From the NCBI RefSeq assembly GCF_017589465.1, contig NZ_JAELYA010000001.1, positions 1 through 64,000 on the forward strand: a stretch of DNA of 64,000 bases. The letters run 5' to 3'. A program made the translations under genes and the position numbers. The notes beneath the pieces were generated by a model. The model worked only from the letters and a program-made list of their open reading frames with translations. It did no database searches and had not been told where the DNA came from. The stretch comes from Pseudomonas schmalbachii (GTDB lineage: Bacteria; Pseudomonadota; Gammaproteobacteria; Pseudomonadales; Pseudomonadaceae). Below are positions 33,877 through 42,691 of the stretch, piece by piece. The first letter of the stretch is position 1. Every line of letters starts with the position of its first letter.

Positions 33877-35645
33877 GGCTTGTCACCGGTGGTTTGCGCG
33901 GCGGCCGTGCGTTGCTTCATCTGCTCCAGCTCCTCCTGGGAGACGGTCTGCGGCACGAAGTCCGGCTCGACTCCCGGCACGCTGTAGTCATAGGCCCAGC
34001 GATGCACCACCGGCAGTTTCTCGCCCCAGTTGCCATGCACCGGCGGGGTGTCCGGTGTCTGCCATTCGAGGCTGGTGGCGTGCCAGGGGTTGCCGCCGGA
34101 GGGCCGGCCCTTGAAGGCGCTCCAGACCAGGTTGAAGAGGAACAGCGACTGCGACACACCGACCAGCAGCGCGGCGATGGTGATGAAGACGTTCAGGTCG
34201 TGGGCCGACTGCGGGACGAAGTCGTACTCCGTGAGGTAGTAGCGGCGCGGCATGCCCAGCAGGCCCAGGTAGTGCATCGGGAAGTAGATGGCATAGGTGC
34301 CGAGGAAGGTGATCCAGAAGTGCAGCTTGCCGAGGGTGTCGTTGAGCATCCGGCCGGTGATCTTCGGATACCAGTGGTAGATCGCGCCGAACACCACGAG
34401 GATCGGCGCCACGCCCATGACCATGTGGAAGTGCGCGACGACGAAGTAGGTGTCGGACAGCGGAATATCGACGATCACGTTGCCGAGGAACAGCCCGGTC
34501 AGCCCGCCGACCAGGAAGGTGACGATGAAGGCGAGGGCGAACAGCATCGGCACCGTCAGGTGGATGTCGCCGCGCCACAGGGTCAGCACCCAGTTGTAGA
34601 CCTTCAGCGCGGTCGGCACGGCGATCACCAGGGTGGTGGTGGCGAAGAAGAAGCCGAAGTACGGATTCATCCCGCTGACGTACATGTGGTGCGCCCAGAC
34701 CACGAAGCTCAGCACGCCGATGGCGACGATCGCCCAGACCATCATGCGGTAGCCGAAGATATTCTTCCGCGCGTGGGTGCTGATCAGGTCCGAGACCAGG
34801 CCGAACGCCGGCAGCGCGACGATGTACACCTCCGGGTGGCCGAAGAACCAGAACAGGTGCTGGAACAGGATCGGGCTGCCGCCCTGGTGGTCCAGCGTCT
34901 GGCCCATGGAGACGATCGAGGGAATGAAGAAGCTGGTGCCCAGCAGCCGGTCGAACAGCAGCATGATGGCGCTGACGAACAGGGCGGGGAAGGCCAGCAG
35001 GGCGAGGATCGAGGCCATGAAGATGCCCCACACCGACAGCGGCATGCGGAACAGGGTCATGCCGTAGGTGCGCGCCTGCAGCACCGTGGTCACGTAGTTG
35101 AGGCCGCCCATGGTCGCGGCGACGATGAAGATCGCCAGGGAGATCAGCATCAGCACGATGCCCCATTCGGCGCCCGGCGTGCCCTGGGTGATCGCCTGCG
35201 GCGGGTAGAGCGTCCAGCCTGCGCCGCTGGGCCCGCCGGGGACGAAGAAGCTGGCGAGCAGCACGATCACCGAGAGCAGGTAGAACCAGTAGCTGAGCAT
35301 GTTGACGTAGGGGAACACCATGTCCCGCGAGCCGACCATCAGCGGGATCAGGTAGTTGCCGAAACCGCCGAGGAACAGCGCGGTCAGCAGGTAGATCACC
35401 ATGATCATGCCGTGCATGGTCATCGCCTGGTAATAGGCGCTGGCATCCATGAACTCCAGGCTGCCGGGGAAGCCGATCTGCATGCGGATCAGCGCCGACA
35501 GCACCAGGGCGATCAGGCCGACGAAGATTGCGGTCAGGGAGTACTGGATGGCGATGACCTTGTGGTCCTGGCTCCAGATGTAGCGCGTGATGAAGCTCTT
35601 GGGTTCATGCAGCGCTTCCGCTTCGGCATGCTCCGCATAGGCCAT
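33873..35645 (-). CDS. coxA: Cytochrome c oxidase subunit I (heme-copper, A-type)
   Basis: 590 residues with 12 predicted helices. Heme and copper ligands are visible: 'AMTMHGMIMVIYLL' (low-spin heme His), 'FWFFGHPEVYIVALPAFG' (CuB His with the cross-linked Tyr and the A1-type Glu), 'WAHHMYVSGM' (CuB His pair), and 'VVAHFHMVMG' (heme His pair). GHPEVY plus the Tyr place it in the A-type proton-pumping class. It follows the subunit II gene by 27 bases. The enzyme reduces oxygen to water at the inner membrane using electrons from cytochrome c. Confidence 0.95.
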   Translation of the reverse strand: MAYAEHAEAEALHEPKSFITRYIWSQDHKVIAIQYSLTAIFVGLIALVLSALIRMQIGFPGSLEFMDASAYYQAMTMHGMIMVIYLLTALFLGGFGNYLIPLMVGSRDMVFPYVNMLSYWFYLLSVIVLLASFFVPGGPSGAGWTLYPPQAITQGTPGAEWGIVLMLISLAIFIVAATMGGLNYVTTVLQARTYGMTLFRMPLSVWGIFMASILALLAFPALFVSAIMLLFDRLLGTSFFIPSIVSMGQTLDHQGGSPILFQHLFWFFGHPEVYIVALPAFGLVSDLISTHARKNIFGYRMMVWAIVAIGVLSFVVWAHHMYVSGMNPYFGFFFATTTLVIAVPTALKVYNWVLTLWRGDIHLTVPMLFALAFIVTFLVGGLTGLFLGNVIVDIPLSDTYFVVAHFHMVMGVAPILVVFGAIYHWYPKITGRMLNDTLGKLHFWITFLGTYAIYFPMHYLGLLGMPRRYYLTEYDFVPQSAHDLNVFITIAALLVGVSQSLFLFNLVWSAFKGRPSGGNPWHATSLEWQTPDTPPVHGNWGEKLPVVHRWAYDYSVPGVEPDFVPQTVSQEELEQMKQRTAAAQTTGDKP

Positions 35646-35672
35646 GGGCTTGACCTCCGGGAACGGTCGGGG

Positions 35673-37127
35673 CTACTCGCCCGGCTTCGCTCCGTTGGAT
35701 TGTCCGGCGTCCTGTTCCGCCAGCGAGCGGATGAACGCGACGAGCGACTCCAGGTCCTGGTCGTTCGGGGTAAAGGCCGGCATCACCGGGGGATAACCCT
35801 TGACGATCTGCGCACTGGGTCTGAGGACGGAATCCCTGATATAGCTGTCGTCGGCCTTCACTTCGCTGCCGTCTGCCAGGGTTACCGTCTTGCCATACAG
35901 CCCCTGCCATGTGGGGCCGATGCCTTTGCTGCCATCCAGGCTGTGACAGGCGAGACAGCCAAGCGACTGCGCCAGCTGCTGCCCGCTCGCAGGCGCCGCG
36001 GCACCTGCAGCCGCCGTATCCTGGCCGGCGGCGCTCAACGACTTGATGTAGGCGATCAGCGCGGCCACCTCGTCGTCGCTGAAAGTATAGGTCACCATCA
36101 CCGGCGGATAGCCTTTGACCAGCTTGGCCTTCGGATCGAGGATCGACTCCCTGATATAGGCATCGTCGGCCTTGACCGAACTGCCGTCGGCCAGTTCCAC
36201 CGTCTCGCCGTACAGATCCTTCCACCCCGGGCCGATGCCCTTGCTGCCGTCCTGGCTGTGGCAGGCGTGGCAGCCGTTGGCTTCTGCCAGCTTGCGGCCT
36301 TTCTCCGCCAGTTCGCCGCCGGCGCTTGGTGCGGTGGCGGTGAGCGTCTGGGCGAAGGTCGGCTGCTCGGCCAGCCATTTGTCGAAGACTTCCGGCGTCT
36401 CCACCAGCAGCTTGCCGCGCATGTTGTAGTGGCCCACGCCGCAGAACTCGGCGCACAGCACCTCGTATTCGCCCAGCTTGTTCGGGGTGAACCAGAAGTG
36501 CGAGACCATGCCCGGCACCATGTCCATCTTTCCGCGCATCTGCGGGATGTAGAAGTTGTGCAGCACGTCCTTGGAGCGCATCAGCACCTTCACCGGGCGG
36601 TCCAGCGGCAGGCGCAGCTCGTTGCTCCTGATCAGCACGTCGTCCTGGCCGGCCGGGTCCTCGGGGTCGAGGCCGAAGGGATTCTTGCCGTCGATCCACT
36701 TGATGTCCGAGCGGCCGAGCTGGCCGTCCTTGCCGGCGAAACGGTACGACCACTGCCATTGCTGGCCGAGCACTTCGAGCTGGAAGGCTTCCTTCGGCAC
36801 CCGGACGAAGTCGCTGTAGACGAACAGTCCCGGCGCGAGCATGCCGACGATGCCCAGCGAGGTGACGACGATCAGCCACCATTCCAGCTTGCGGTTTTCC
36901 GGCTCGTAGTGGGCGCGGATGCCTTCGCGATGGCGGAAGCGGATCACCGCGATGGCCATGAACGCGGTGATGGCGATGAAGAACACGCCGGTGATCAGCA
37001 GCGTGAGGAGCAGGGTGGCATCGATCGACCCCCAGTTCGACGCGGGCGGCGTCGGGTGCCAGGGCGCCAGAAGGTGAAACAGAACAGAAGCGACGATGAC
37101 CAGGATTAGGATGATTGCAATCGCCAT
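35673..37127 (-). CDS. coxB: Cytochrome c oxidase subunit II with two cytochrome c domains
   Basis: 484 residues from ATG 37127 (GAGAG upstream; the frame runs 12 codons further). Two N-terminal helices, then the CuA domain with 'WQWSYRF' and the binding loop CAEFCGVGHYNM near residue 230. Two successive cytochrome c domains follow, with CHACH (about 285) and CLACH (about 392), each with a matching 'DGSKGIGP' and a later Met in YPPVM. The repeat looks like a recent internal duplication. Extra fused c-type hemes let the enzyme take electrons directly from a donor such as the bc1 complex. It is the first gene of the operon. Confidence 0.95.
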   Translation of the reverse strand: MAIAIILILVIVASVLFHLLAPWHPTPPASNWGSIDATLLLTLLITGVFFIAITAFMAIAVIRFRHREGIRAHYEPENRKLEWWLIVVTSLGIVGMLAPGLFVYSDFVRVPKEAFQLEVLGQQWQWSYRFAGKDGQLGRSDIKWIDGKNPFGLDPEDPAGQDDVLIRSNELRLPLDRPVKVLMRSKDVLHNFYIPQMRGKMDMVPGMVSHFWFTPNKLGEYEVLCAEFCGVGHYNMRGKLLVETPEVFDKWLAEQPTFAQTLTATAPSAGGELAEKGRKLAEANGCHACHSQDGSKGIGPGWKDLYGETVELADGSSVKADDAYIRESILDPKAKLVKGYPPVMVTYTFSDDEVAALIAYIKSLSAAGQDTAAAGAAAPASGQQLAQSLGCLACHSLDGSKGIGPTWQGLYGKTVTLADGSEVKADDSYIRDSVLRPSAQIVKGYPPVMPAFTPNDQDLESLVAFIRSLAEQDAGQSNGAKPGE

Positions 37128-37293
37128 TTTCTCTCGATCCTGTTGGTCCAGCCTGCCGATCACGAACAGCGATGCCCGACAGCGAACTCACGGTGAAGTT
37201 GGGAACTTGCCAACCAACTCGGAGCAAAGGCTGTGAGCAGTATAGTGCAGGCCCGGCGAGCAGCCGGGTAATGGCGGGTGGACCTTGCGGAGG

Positions 37294-37980
37294 TCAGGCG
37301 TCGAGGTGGCTGATCTGCATGACTTCGGTGATGCGCTGGGCGCGGCCGTCCCAGAAGTAGCGCAGGTGCGGGCCCTGCACGGGAATCGACAGGGCGCGCG
37401 GGCGGAAGGCGGCGACGCACTCGGAACCCGGCGCGCGCACGCTGTTGTAGAGCAGGCCCCAGCCGCCGGCGTTGCGAATCTCCGCGGCGAACGGCTGGGT
37501 CACGGCATAGCTGGACGGATCGGGGGAGTGGAGTTCGGCGAAACCTTCGCGGATGTCATGCATCGGTTGCTGCACCTGGTTGATGTAGGTGCGCATCGTC
37601 AGTTCCAGGCTGTCTTCCCGGGTCGCCGCCATGAAGCGCTCGCGGTGGTAGACCGTTTCCGCCACGGCGGTGCTGAGGGAGTTGGCGCAGTAGTAGACCC
37701 CATAGGTGCCGTCGGTGAAGCGGCTTTGCGCGCCGACATGGGTGAAGGCCGCCATCACTGGCGTGGAGCCCGGCCCCGACACGCGATCCTCCGGCGCCAC
37801 CCGCGCCAGTACGCCGGCCTCGTCGAGCAGGCGGTCGTTGGTCATCGCTTCGATGGCGAAGGCCAGCTCGAGATCGGCCGGGTCGAGCACGTCCTCGAAG
37901 ACCGAGATGGGCGGGAAGGAGCTGCTGATGATCCGGTAGGCCCTGGGCCAGTCCGGCAGGGTCCGTTCGATCTGTTTCAA
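37294..37980 (-). CDS. RES-domain toxin of a RES/Xre pair
   Basis: 228 residues from a TTG at 37980 that overlaps the antitoxin stop (TTGA), implying coupled translation. The RES fold is shown by 'PRAYRIISSSFPPISVF', 'RFTDGTYGVYYCANSLSTAVAETVYHRERFM' (Arg, Glu and Ser of the family name) and 'GLLYNSVRAPGSECVAAFRP'. RES toxins degrade cellular NAD+ and stop growth until the antitoxin blocks the active site. The gene order antitoxin first, then toxin, is standard. Confidence 0.9.
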   Translation of the reverse strand: MKQIERTLPDWPRAYRIISSSFPPISVFEDVLDPADLELAFAIEAMTNDRLLDEAGVLARVAPEDRVSGPGSTPVMAAFTHVGAQSRFTDGTYGVYYCANSLSTAVAETVYHRERFMAATREDSLELTMRTYINQVQQPMHDIREGFAELHSPDPSSYAVTQPFAAEIRNAGGWGLLYNSVRAPGSECVAAFRPRALSIPVQGPHLRYFWDGRAQRITEVMQISHLDA

Positions 37981-38378
37981 CCGCGCACTCCATCCAGATA
38001 GCGGCGCACGTCGGCCAGGTCGATCACCCGGCCGGCCAGCATGTAGTCCAGCGCGCTGCGGCCGTTGAACGGCGCTGCGCTGTTGGCCTTGTGCACCCAC
38101 TCGTCGCCGCGCTCGGGGTTGGTGCTGAAGATGATCCGCAGCGCCTTGTGGATGCCCATCAGGTAGGAAATCCGCTCCAGGGTATCCCGCGGCAGACGCA
38201 CCTCGGGCAGCTTGCGATAGCTGTAGTAGGTGGTGTTACCGATGGAGCCGAGCAGGGTGCGCTGCTGTTCGGGCGTGCAGCCCCAGCGCTCCATGAGGTT
38301 GAAGAAGAACTTCAGGGCGACCCGGCCAGCCGCGGGGCTGCCGGTATCGGCGGCGGGAACTGCAGCGTGGGTTTGCAT
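37977..38378 (-). CDS. Xre/MbcA/ParS-type antitoxin (DUF2384)
   Basis: 133 residues. N-terminal helix-turn-helix-like part ('FFFNLMERWGCTPEQQRTLLGSIGNTTYYSYRKLP') followed by the DUF2384 part: 'RISYLMGIHKALRIIFSTNPERGDEWVHKANSAAPFNGRSALDYMLAG'. The latter binds and inhibits RES toxins. The protein should also repress its own promoter. It is the upstream gene of the pair and its stop overlaps the toxin start. Confidence 0.9.
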   Translation of the reverse strand: MQTHAAVPAADTGSPAAGRVALKFFFNLMERWGCTPEQQRTLLGSIGNTTYYSYRKLPEVRLPRDTLERISYLMGIHKALRIIFSTNPERGDEWVHKANSAAPFNGRSALDYMLAGRVIDLADVRRYLDGVRG

Positions 38379-38443
38379 GGGAACCTCCTTCTTCGGACTA
38401 TCCCCCGTCTGGCATTGCCGGCGGCGGGCTACCTCGTGACTGC

Positions 38444-38473
38444 AGTATAATTCGTATGCGAATAATTTTTCCA
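38444..38473 (-). promoter_or_regulatory. Promoter and operator of the RES/Xre pair
   Basis: On the minus strand a TATACT -10 lies about 65 bases before the antitoxin start, with TGGAAA about 18 bases upstream as a weak -35. Between them is the palindrome ATTCG-TATG-CGAAT (38450–38463), well placed for autorepression by the antitoxin. A plus-strand TATAAT at 38445 could serve the divergent helicase gene. Confidence 0.5.
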
Positions 38474-38638
38474 GTTTGATTCGGATACGTATATCAAGGC
38501 GAAGTGATGGCTACCGGCCTTTTCTTCCAGCCCGGTAACGCCATTCGGCAGGCGGGGCATGGCTGGTCATGTCGGAGGCGATTGAAAAGAGTTTATGATT
38601 CAAGCTCATGCCTTCAGATGTTAAGGAAGAATCTCCGG

Positions 38639-40570
38639 ATGCTGTCTGCCGTCAAGCACTACACATCGCTGCTATCCGGAGCGTTGGCACGCTATTTCCC
38701 TCGAACCACCGCCTATCTGCGCGAGGAAGGTCTCACGCTCACAACGCAGAAAAAGCCCAAGGCGCGGACGAAGAAGGGCTCCAGTGCAACCAGGGGCAAG
38801 GCGGAAAACGGCAGGAAACCGGCGAAGCCCCGGAGCAAGAGCGCAAGGCCGGCCGGGCAGGGCATCTACCCGGCGACAGCGATGACCGTGAGCGAGCAGC
38901 AGGTCGCGGCCATGCGCGAGCAGGTCGGCAGGGCCGTGGCGGCGGGGGTGGTCAGTGCGCCTTCGGAAGAGCAGTGGGCGATGATCCTCTGCCGCGATCC
39001 GCTCACCCGCATCTTCGCCGGCGCGGGTTCCGGCAAGTCCACCACCCTGGTGCTGCGCGTGGTGTTCATGCTCTGCCACCTGGGCATCGAACCTGGCCGC
39101 CTGACCGTCATTTCCTTCACCAATGCCTCCTGCGCCCAGCTGCGCGAGCAACTGAAAAAGGTTCTCGGCTTCTGCCAATACCCCTTCGATGACGCCCAGG
39201 CCCGGCAGTGCGTACGCACCTTCCATTCGGCCATGGGCGTGCTGGCCAGGGAGGTGCTGGGCAATCCGGCCTGGTTCGAGCAGCTCGACGAGAAGGGCGC
39301 GTCCGCCGATGAGCTGGACAATCCGCTCACGTCCTCCCGCCTGCGGCCAGCCCAGCAGCGCCTGCTAAAACGCGCTTATCAGGATTGCTACACCCAGGAC
39401 GCGGGATTCCGCGAACGGGTGCACAGCCTGCTCGGGCTGCCACCGCCCGCGACGGAGAGCAAGCCCGGCAAGGCGCCGCTGGATGGCTTCAAACTGACGG
39501 GAGAGTTCGCGCCATTGCCGCTGTTCGAGGCATTCCATGCCCAGGCGGGATTCATCGAGAGCATCGGCATCCGCCTCGACCGGCTGCGCGCCCGCGACCT
39601 GCAGTGTTCCACGCGGGAGCGGCAGTTCCTCGAAGCGCTGCTGCTGTTCTGGAAGCACTTCATGGCCTGCCTCGGCGAGAACGGCCTGATGACCTTCAAC
39701 GGTGCCTTCCAGAAGCTCAGCGATGTACTTGGAGCCGAAGGGAAGGGCGTTCCCGTCCAGGCCCTGGCGCCATTCAGCCACCTGCTGATCGACGAGTTCC
39801 AGGACATCTCGCCGCAGATCGTGCAGTGGTTGCAGGCGCTCCACCGGGCGCTGGCGCGCAAGGGGGAAGCGGTCAGCCTGATGGCCATCGGCGACGACTG
39901 GCAGTCGATCTACGGCTGGCGCGGCAGCTCGCCGGAGCTGTTCATGGACTTCGACCGGCACTTCCCCAGCCGCGGCCGGGCGAAGAAGAGCAGCGTGCTC
40001 ATGCTGGAGACCAACTACCGCTCCATCGAACCGGTCATTCGCGATGGCGAGGCGGTGCTGGCCGGCGTGGCCTTCAAGCAGACCAAGACCAGCAGGGCCT
40101 TCAAGACCATGCAACCCGGCGACCACGGCGTGAAGGTGGTGCAGCGCTTCGACCTGAAGTCGCGCCTGCCGGAGCTGCTGAAGGAAATCCACGGGCAATG
40201 CGAGCACGTCGCCGGACGCCGCTCGAACGAGCGCACGGCGGTGCTGGTGCTGAGCCGGCGCAACGAAGCCTTGCAGACCATCCAGGCGCAGCTGGACCGC
40301 AAGCTGCCGGTCAAGGCCTACACCATCCACCGCGCCAAGGGACTGCAGGCGGAAGTGGCGATCATCGTCGATGACTGCCTGCCCCCGGAAAAGCACCCGC
40401 TGCGCAACGAGCTGTATGCCCATTCGGGCTTCTTCCGCAACAGCTACGACCAGGCGATGCAGGACGAGAGCCTGCGCCTGGCCTACGTAGCCATCACCCG
40501 TGGCGTGAGCCGGGTGCTCTGGTACACCCGCAAGGCCCAGGGGGCGACCCAGGTTCTGCTGCGGCGCTGA
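38639..40570 (+). CDS. UvrD/Rep-like superfamily 1 helicase
   Basis: 643 residues from ATG 38639; a GTG at 38504 would add 45. Helicase motifs in order: Walker A AGAGSGKST (~130), 'ISFTNASCAQLREQL' (Ia), LLIDEFQDIS (~383, Walker B), 'GDDWQSIYGWRGSSPELF' (~417, III), 'ETNYRS' (IV), 'YTIHRAKGLQAEVAIIV' (V) and 'LAYVAITRGVSRVLW' (VI). A basic linker rich in Lys/Arg/Pro (about residues 35–80) precedes the core, probably for nucleic-acid binding. It is about 640 residues, rather short for UvrD (~720). It lies divergent from the toxin pair; a role in DNA repair or as a plasmid or phage-defence helicase cannot be told apart. Confidence 0.88.
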   Translation: MLSAVKHYTSLLSGALARYFPRTTAYLREEGLTLTTQKKPKARTKKGSSATRGKAENGRKPAKPRSKSARPAGQGIYPATAMTVSEQQVAAMREQVGRAVAAGVVSAPSEEQWAMILCRDPLTRIFAGAGSGKSTTLVLRVVFMLCHLGIEPGRLTVISFTNASCAQLREQLKKVLGFCQYPFDDAQARQCVRTFHSAMGVLAREVLGNPAWFEQLDEKGASADELDNPLTSSRLRPAQQRLLKRAYQDCYTQDAGFRERVHSLLGLPPPATESKPGKAPLDGFKLTGEFAPLPLFEAFHAQAGFIESIGIRLDRLRARDLQCSTRERQFLEALLLFWKHFMACLGENGLMTFNGAFQKLSDVLGAEGKGVPVQALAPFSHLLIDEFQDISPQIVQWLQALHRALARKGEAVSLMAIGDDWQSIYGWRGSSPELFMDFDRHFPSRGRAKKSSVLMLETNYRSIEPVIRDGEAVLAGVAFKQTKTSRAFKTMQPGDHGVKVVQRFDLKSRLPELLKEIHGQCEHVAGRRSNERTAVLVLSRRNEALQTIQAQLDRKLPVKAYTIHRAKGLQAEVAIIVDDCLPPEKHPLRNELYAHSGFFRNSYDQAMQDESLRLAYVAITRGVSRVLWYTRKAQGATQVLLRR

Positions 40571-40598
40571 GTTCGCCTGCATCTCGCGCTCCAGGGCC

Positions 40599-40757
40599 GG
40601 CCGTGGCCCTGCCCGCATCCGGCAATCCATATCCGAACAAACCCACCAGATCACCTCTGCCACGCGGATGACGCTGCCCATCCGCGCGCGGCTAATTCCG
40701 CCTCGTGCCGGCATTCATGGTGTCCGACCAGCGGTTCATAGCCAGGTATGAATTCTC
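40599..40757. repeat. 159-base direct repeat, copy A
   Basis: GGCCGTGGCCCTG…GGTATGAATTCTC. The same sequence occurs at 42795–42952 in the same direction with scattered changes. The two copies enclose the AT-rich lipase insert. Copy B is the natural upstream region of the DUF1302 gene, so copy A looks like a duplicate of that promoter region. Confidence 0.85.
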
Positions 40758-40758
40758 A

Positions 40759-40784
40759 GAAAAATAAATCTGTCCCCTTATTTG
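40759..40784. repeat. Inverted repeat IR-L2 of the lipase insert
   Basis: AAAATAAATCTGTCCCCTTA and flanks. It shares AAATAAAT and GTCCCCTT with the repeats around the cassette at 15.2–16.5 kb, and is matched in inverted orientation at 42692–42713. It starts immediately after direct repeat copy A. Confidence 0.7.
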
Positions 40785-40823
40785 TTTCTCGCATGGAGAA
40801 ACGTCTTATTTGAGAAGCGGGCT

Positions 40824-41972
40824 CTAATTAGAAGTTACAGGCGGAACAGGGCATCTTTCTTTCGAAACCTCTGAGGAGTCTCCCTTTCGAGGAGGATCGT
40901 GTGATTCGCTCCAGCCAACTAGCTCTGGGTTGCTCCAGTTCTTAGTATGGATGATACCGTTTGTAACTCCCGAAAATTCAGCAAGTTCACAGGCAAAAAA
41001 ACGGCTGGCATGATTGCGTACGCCGCCTGGGCTTTTGTTTAAATTAAAGCGTAGATCCTTGACTAACGATGGCCTTTTATTCGGCGGTATAATTATGTTA
41101 ATTGGCAGTCTGATGTAGGCGAGGGCCTCACCGTGCTCGAAAATTCGATCTATCTCCAATCCTTCGGCATTATGTTTTCGGGGAGGATTGGGAGTGCTGC
41201 GGTAACCGGTAACCGGGGAAGAGTTGAATGCAATGACTTTTTGGACTCGGACTGGATTTACTTTTGATTGAGGGAGTGCATAGGCTAGCTGTTGGGCCAG
41301 CCCTCCTCCGAGAGAATGGCCAATAGCGACAATGCTAACAGTTGGCGGCAATTTGCCTTGTTGAATACGATTTCGAATTTCAGCCTCGAAGGCTTTGCTT
41401 ACATAGTCTCGCGTAATATCGTACTGATCCTCCCTCCTGAGCCAACTTGGAATAAACCATCTCCCGTTTGATATCCAATCTTGATATTGATCCGCCTGGG
41501 TGCCACGAAATACGATGGCAACTTCAGAAATACCCTCAATTCCTGGAGCGGTGCGGTGCTCCCAGACACTAAAAAATAGGCTGGGAGTTTCAGCTTGCCT
41601 TGCTAATTTTGGGGGCGGGAAGTCAGACCACGCATACCAACCAGGGGTTGGAATCAATTCGTTGGTTTCATTTTTACAAGCTTGAGCAAATTGCATTTGT
41701 AAAATTGATTGCTGAGCGCCAATGTTTTGCTGGGTTTTAATATTGGCAATAATTATTTTTTGCTTGTAATTTGGCCAGTCGAGGAGATAGGAATTTGCAG
41801 CCAAGGCAGTGTACTGCCAATAATTCTTAGCGAATTTCGCCACATCTCGATACGGCTTATATCTAGTCTCATCCGGTTTTCGCACCAATACGGTGCAATC
41901 ATCTTGGAGCAAGATACTGCAACCAGCCAGCGCAGCACATAAAAACACCAGCGTGACTGACTTGATATACAT
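40824..41972 (-). CDS. Class 3 lipase-type lipoprotein
   Basis: 382 residues from ATG 41972 (GAGG 9 bases upstream). Lipoprotein signal with L-A-G-C, Cys18. The class 3 lipase core includes 'VAIVFRGTQADQYQDW' (oxyanion region) and the nucleophile elbow GHSLGGG near residue 218, with candidate acid and His in the C-terminal third (HASRFFACEL, HTKNW). It would act on lipids or esters at the envelope. GC content is markedly lower than the flanks and its codon use differs, so it is likely acquired. A small gene lies upstream on the same strand, 160 bases away. Confidence 0.82.
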   Translation of the reverse strand: MYIKSVTLVFLCAALAGCSILLQDDCTVLVRKPDETRYKPYRDVAKFAKNYWQYTALAANSYLLDWPNYKQKIIIANIKTQQNIGAQQSILQMQFAQACKNETNELIPTPGWYAWSDFPPPKLARQAETPSLFFSVWEHRTAPGIEGISEVAIVFRGTQADQYQDWISNGRWFIPSWLRREDQYDITRDYVSKAFEAEIRNRIQQGKLPPTVSIVAIGHSLGGGLAQQLAYALPQSKVNPVRVQKVIAFNSSPVTGYRSTPNPPRKHNAEGLEIDRIFEHGEALAYIRLPINIIIPPNKRPSLVKDLRFNLNKSPGGVRNHASRFFACELAEFSGVTNGIIHTKNWSNPELVGWSESHDPPRKGDSSEVSKERCPVPPVTSN

Positions 41973-42132
41973 GGCATCGAGCCTCATGTTTGATGGGGTA
42001 GTGCTACTGGCAAGCGATTTAATGATAGCTGCCATCGCGAATCGAGGGATTTAATTTTTATGGGCGCTTTTAACATGCCCGACAAATGGAGGCGGCGAAC
42101 GTCAAAATTCTCGCCACTCCATTAAGTGGGTT

Positions 42133-42381
42133 CTATTTTGTGATTAAACCGCATCCAGCTCCGGCAATCATCATGAGGAACCTAATTACATCTGCAATCT
42201 TTTCCCCGTAAACCGGTATTTTTTCAAGTTTCGGAAGCCACTTCTCTAATCTTGGCTTTACATTTTCCTCATACTTCTTACAGAGATCTTTTAGGTCGGC
42301 TTTTTCAATTTGCTTGCTATCAGAATTTAGATATTTGTGAATTTCATCGAGCTCTTCTAGTTCTTCATAATCTTTTGCCAT
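42133..42381 (-). CDS. Small charged protein with C-terminal hydrophobic tail
   Basis: 82 residues: a highly charged, Glu/Lys-rich helical part (residues 1–55) followed by a hydrophobic stretch near the end ('IRFLMMIAGAGCGLITK'). AT-rich, like the lipase gene beside it, and probably acquired with it. The N-terminal heptad-like pattern suggests a coiled coil. It could be an inhibitor, a membrane tether or an independent gene; I see no family likeness. Confidence 0.55.
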   Translation of the reverse strand: MAKDYEELEELDEIHKYLNSDSKQIEKADLKDLCKKYEENVKPRLEKWLPKLEKIPVYGEKIADVIRFLMMIAGAGCGLITK

Positions 42382-42691
42382 GACTTGTGCTCCGGTGATT
42401 AATATGAGTGCGACATGCCTAGGTCAATCAAATCAGCACACACCCGGCTAATGATGGTGCTTTCTACTCGATAGCTGTTTTTTTTGTTATGCGACTGAAT
42501 AGATATTTAGTTTGCGATGTGTGTCACACTTGCCGCTATTCATTCATGTTGAAGCAACTCGCGGTTTTGCCTCGTTGCAATAGGGATCAGGATAGGTACG
42601 GGCCTGCTTGCTGGAATGGGGGCCCCGCAGAGCCTGAGACCTGCGGCATGACTCGATGAGCTCTTCCGGTGACCATAAGGCTTCTGGATCG

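Noticed and set aside
33894-37109. A 1071-codon plus-strand open frame over the cox operon
   Set aside because: It is the antisense shadow of coxA, coxB and subunit III. The product is rich in His, Arg, Glu and Gln with no domain, as expected from GC-rich third positions.
39365-40714. A 449-codon minus-strand frame over the helicase
   Set aside because: Antisense to the UvrD-like helicase, which has all superfamily 1 motifs.
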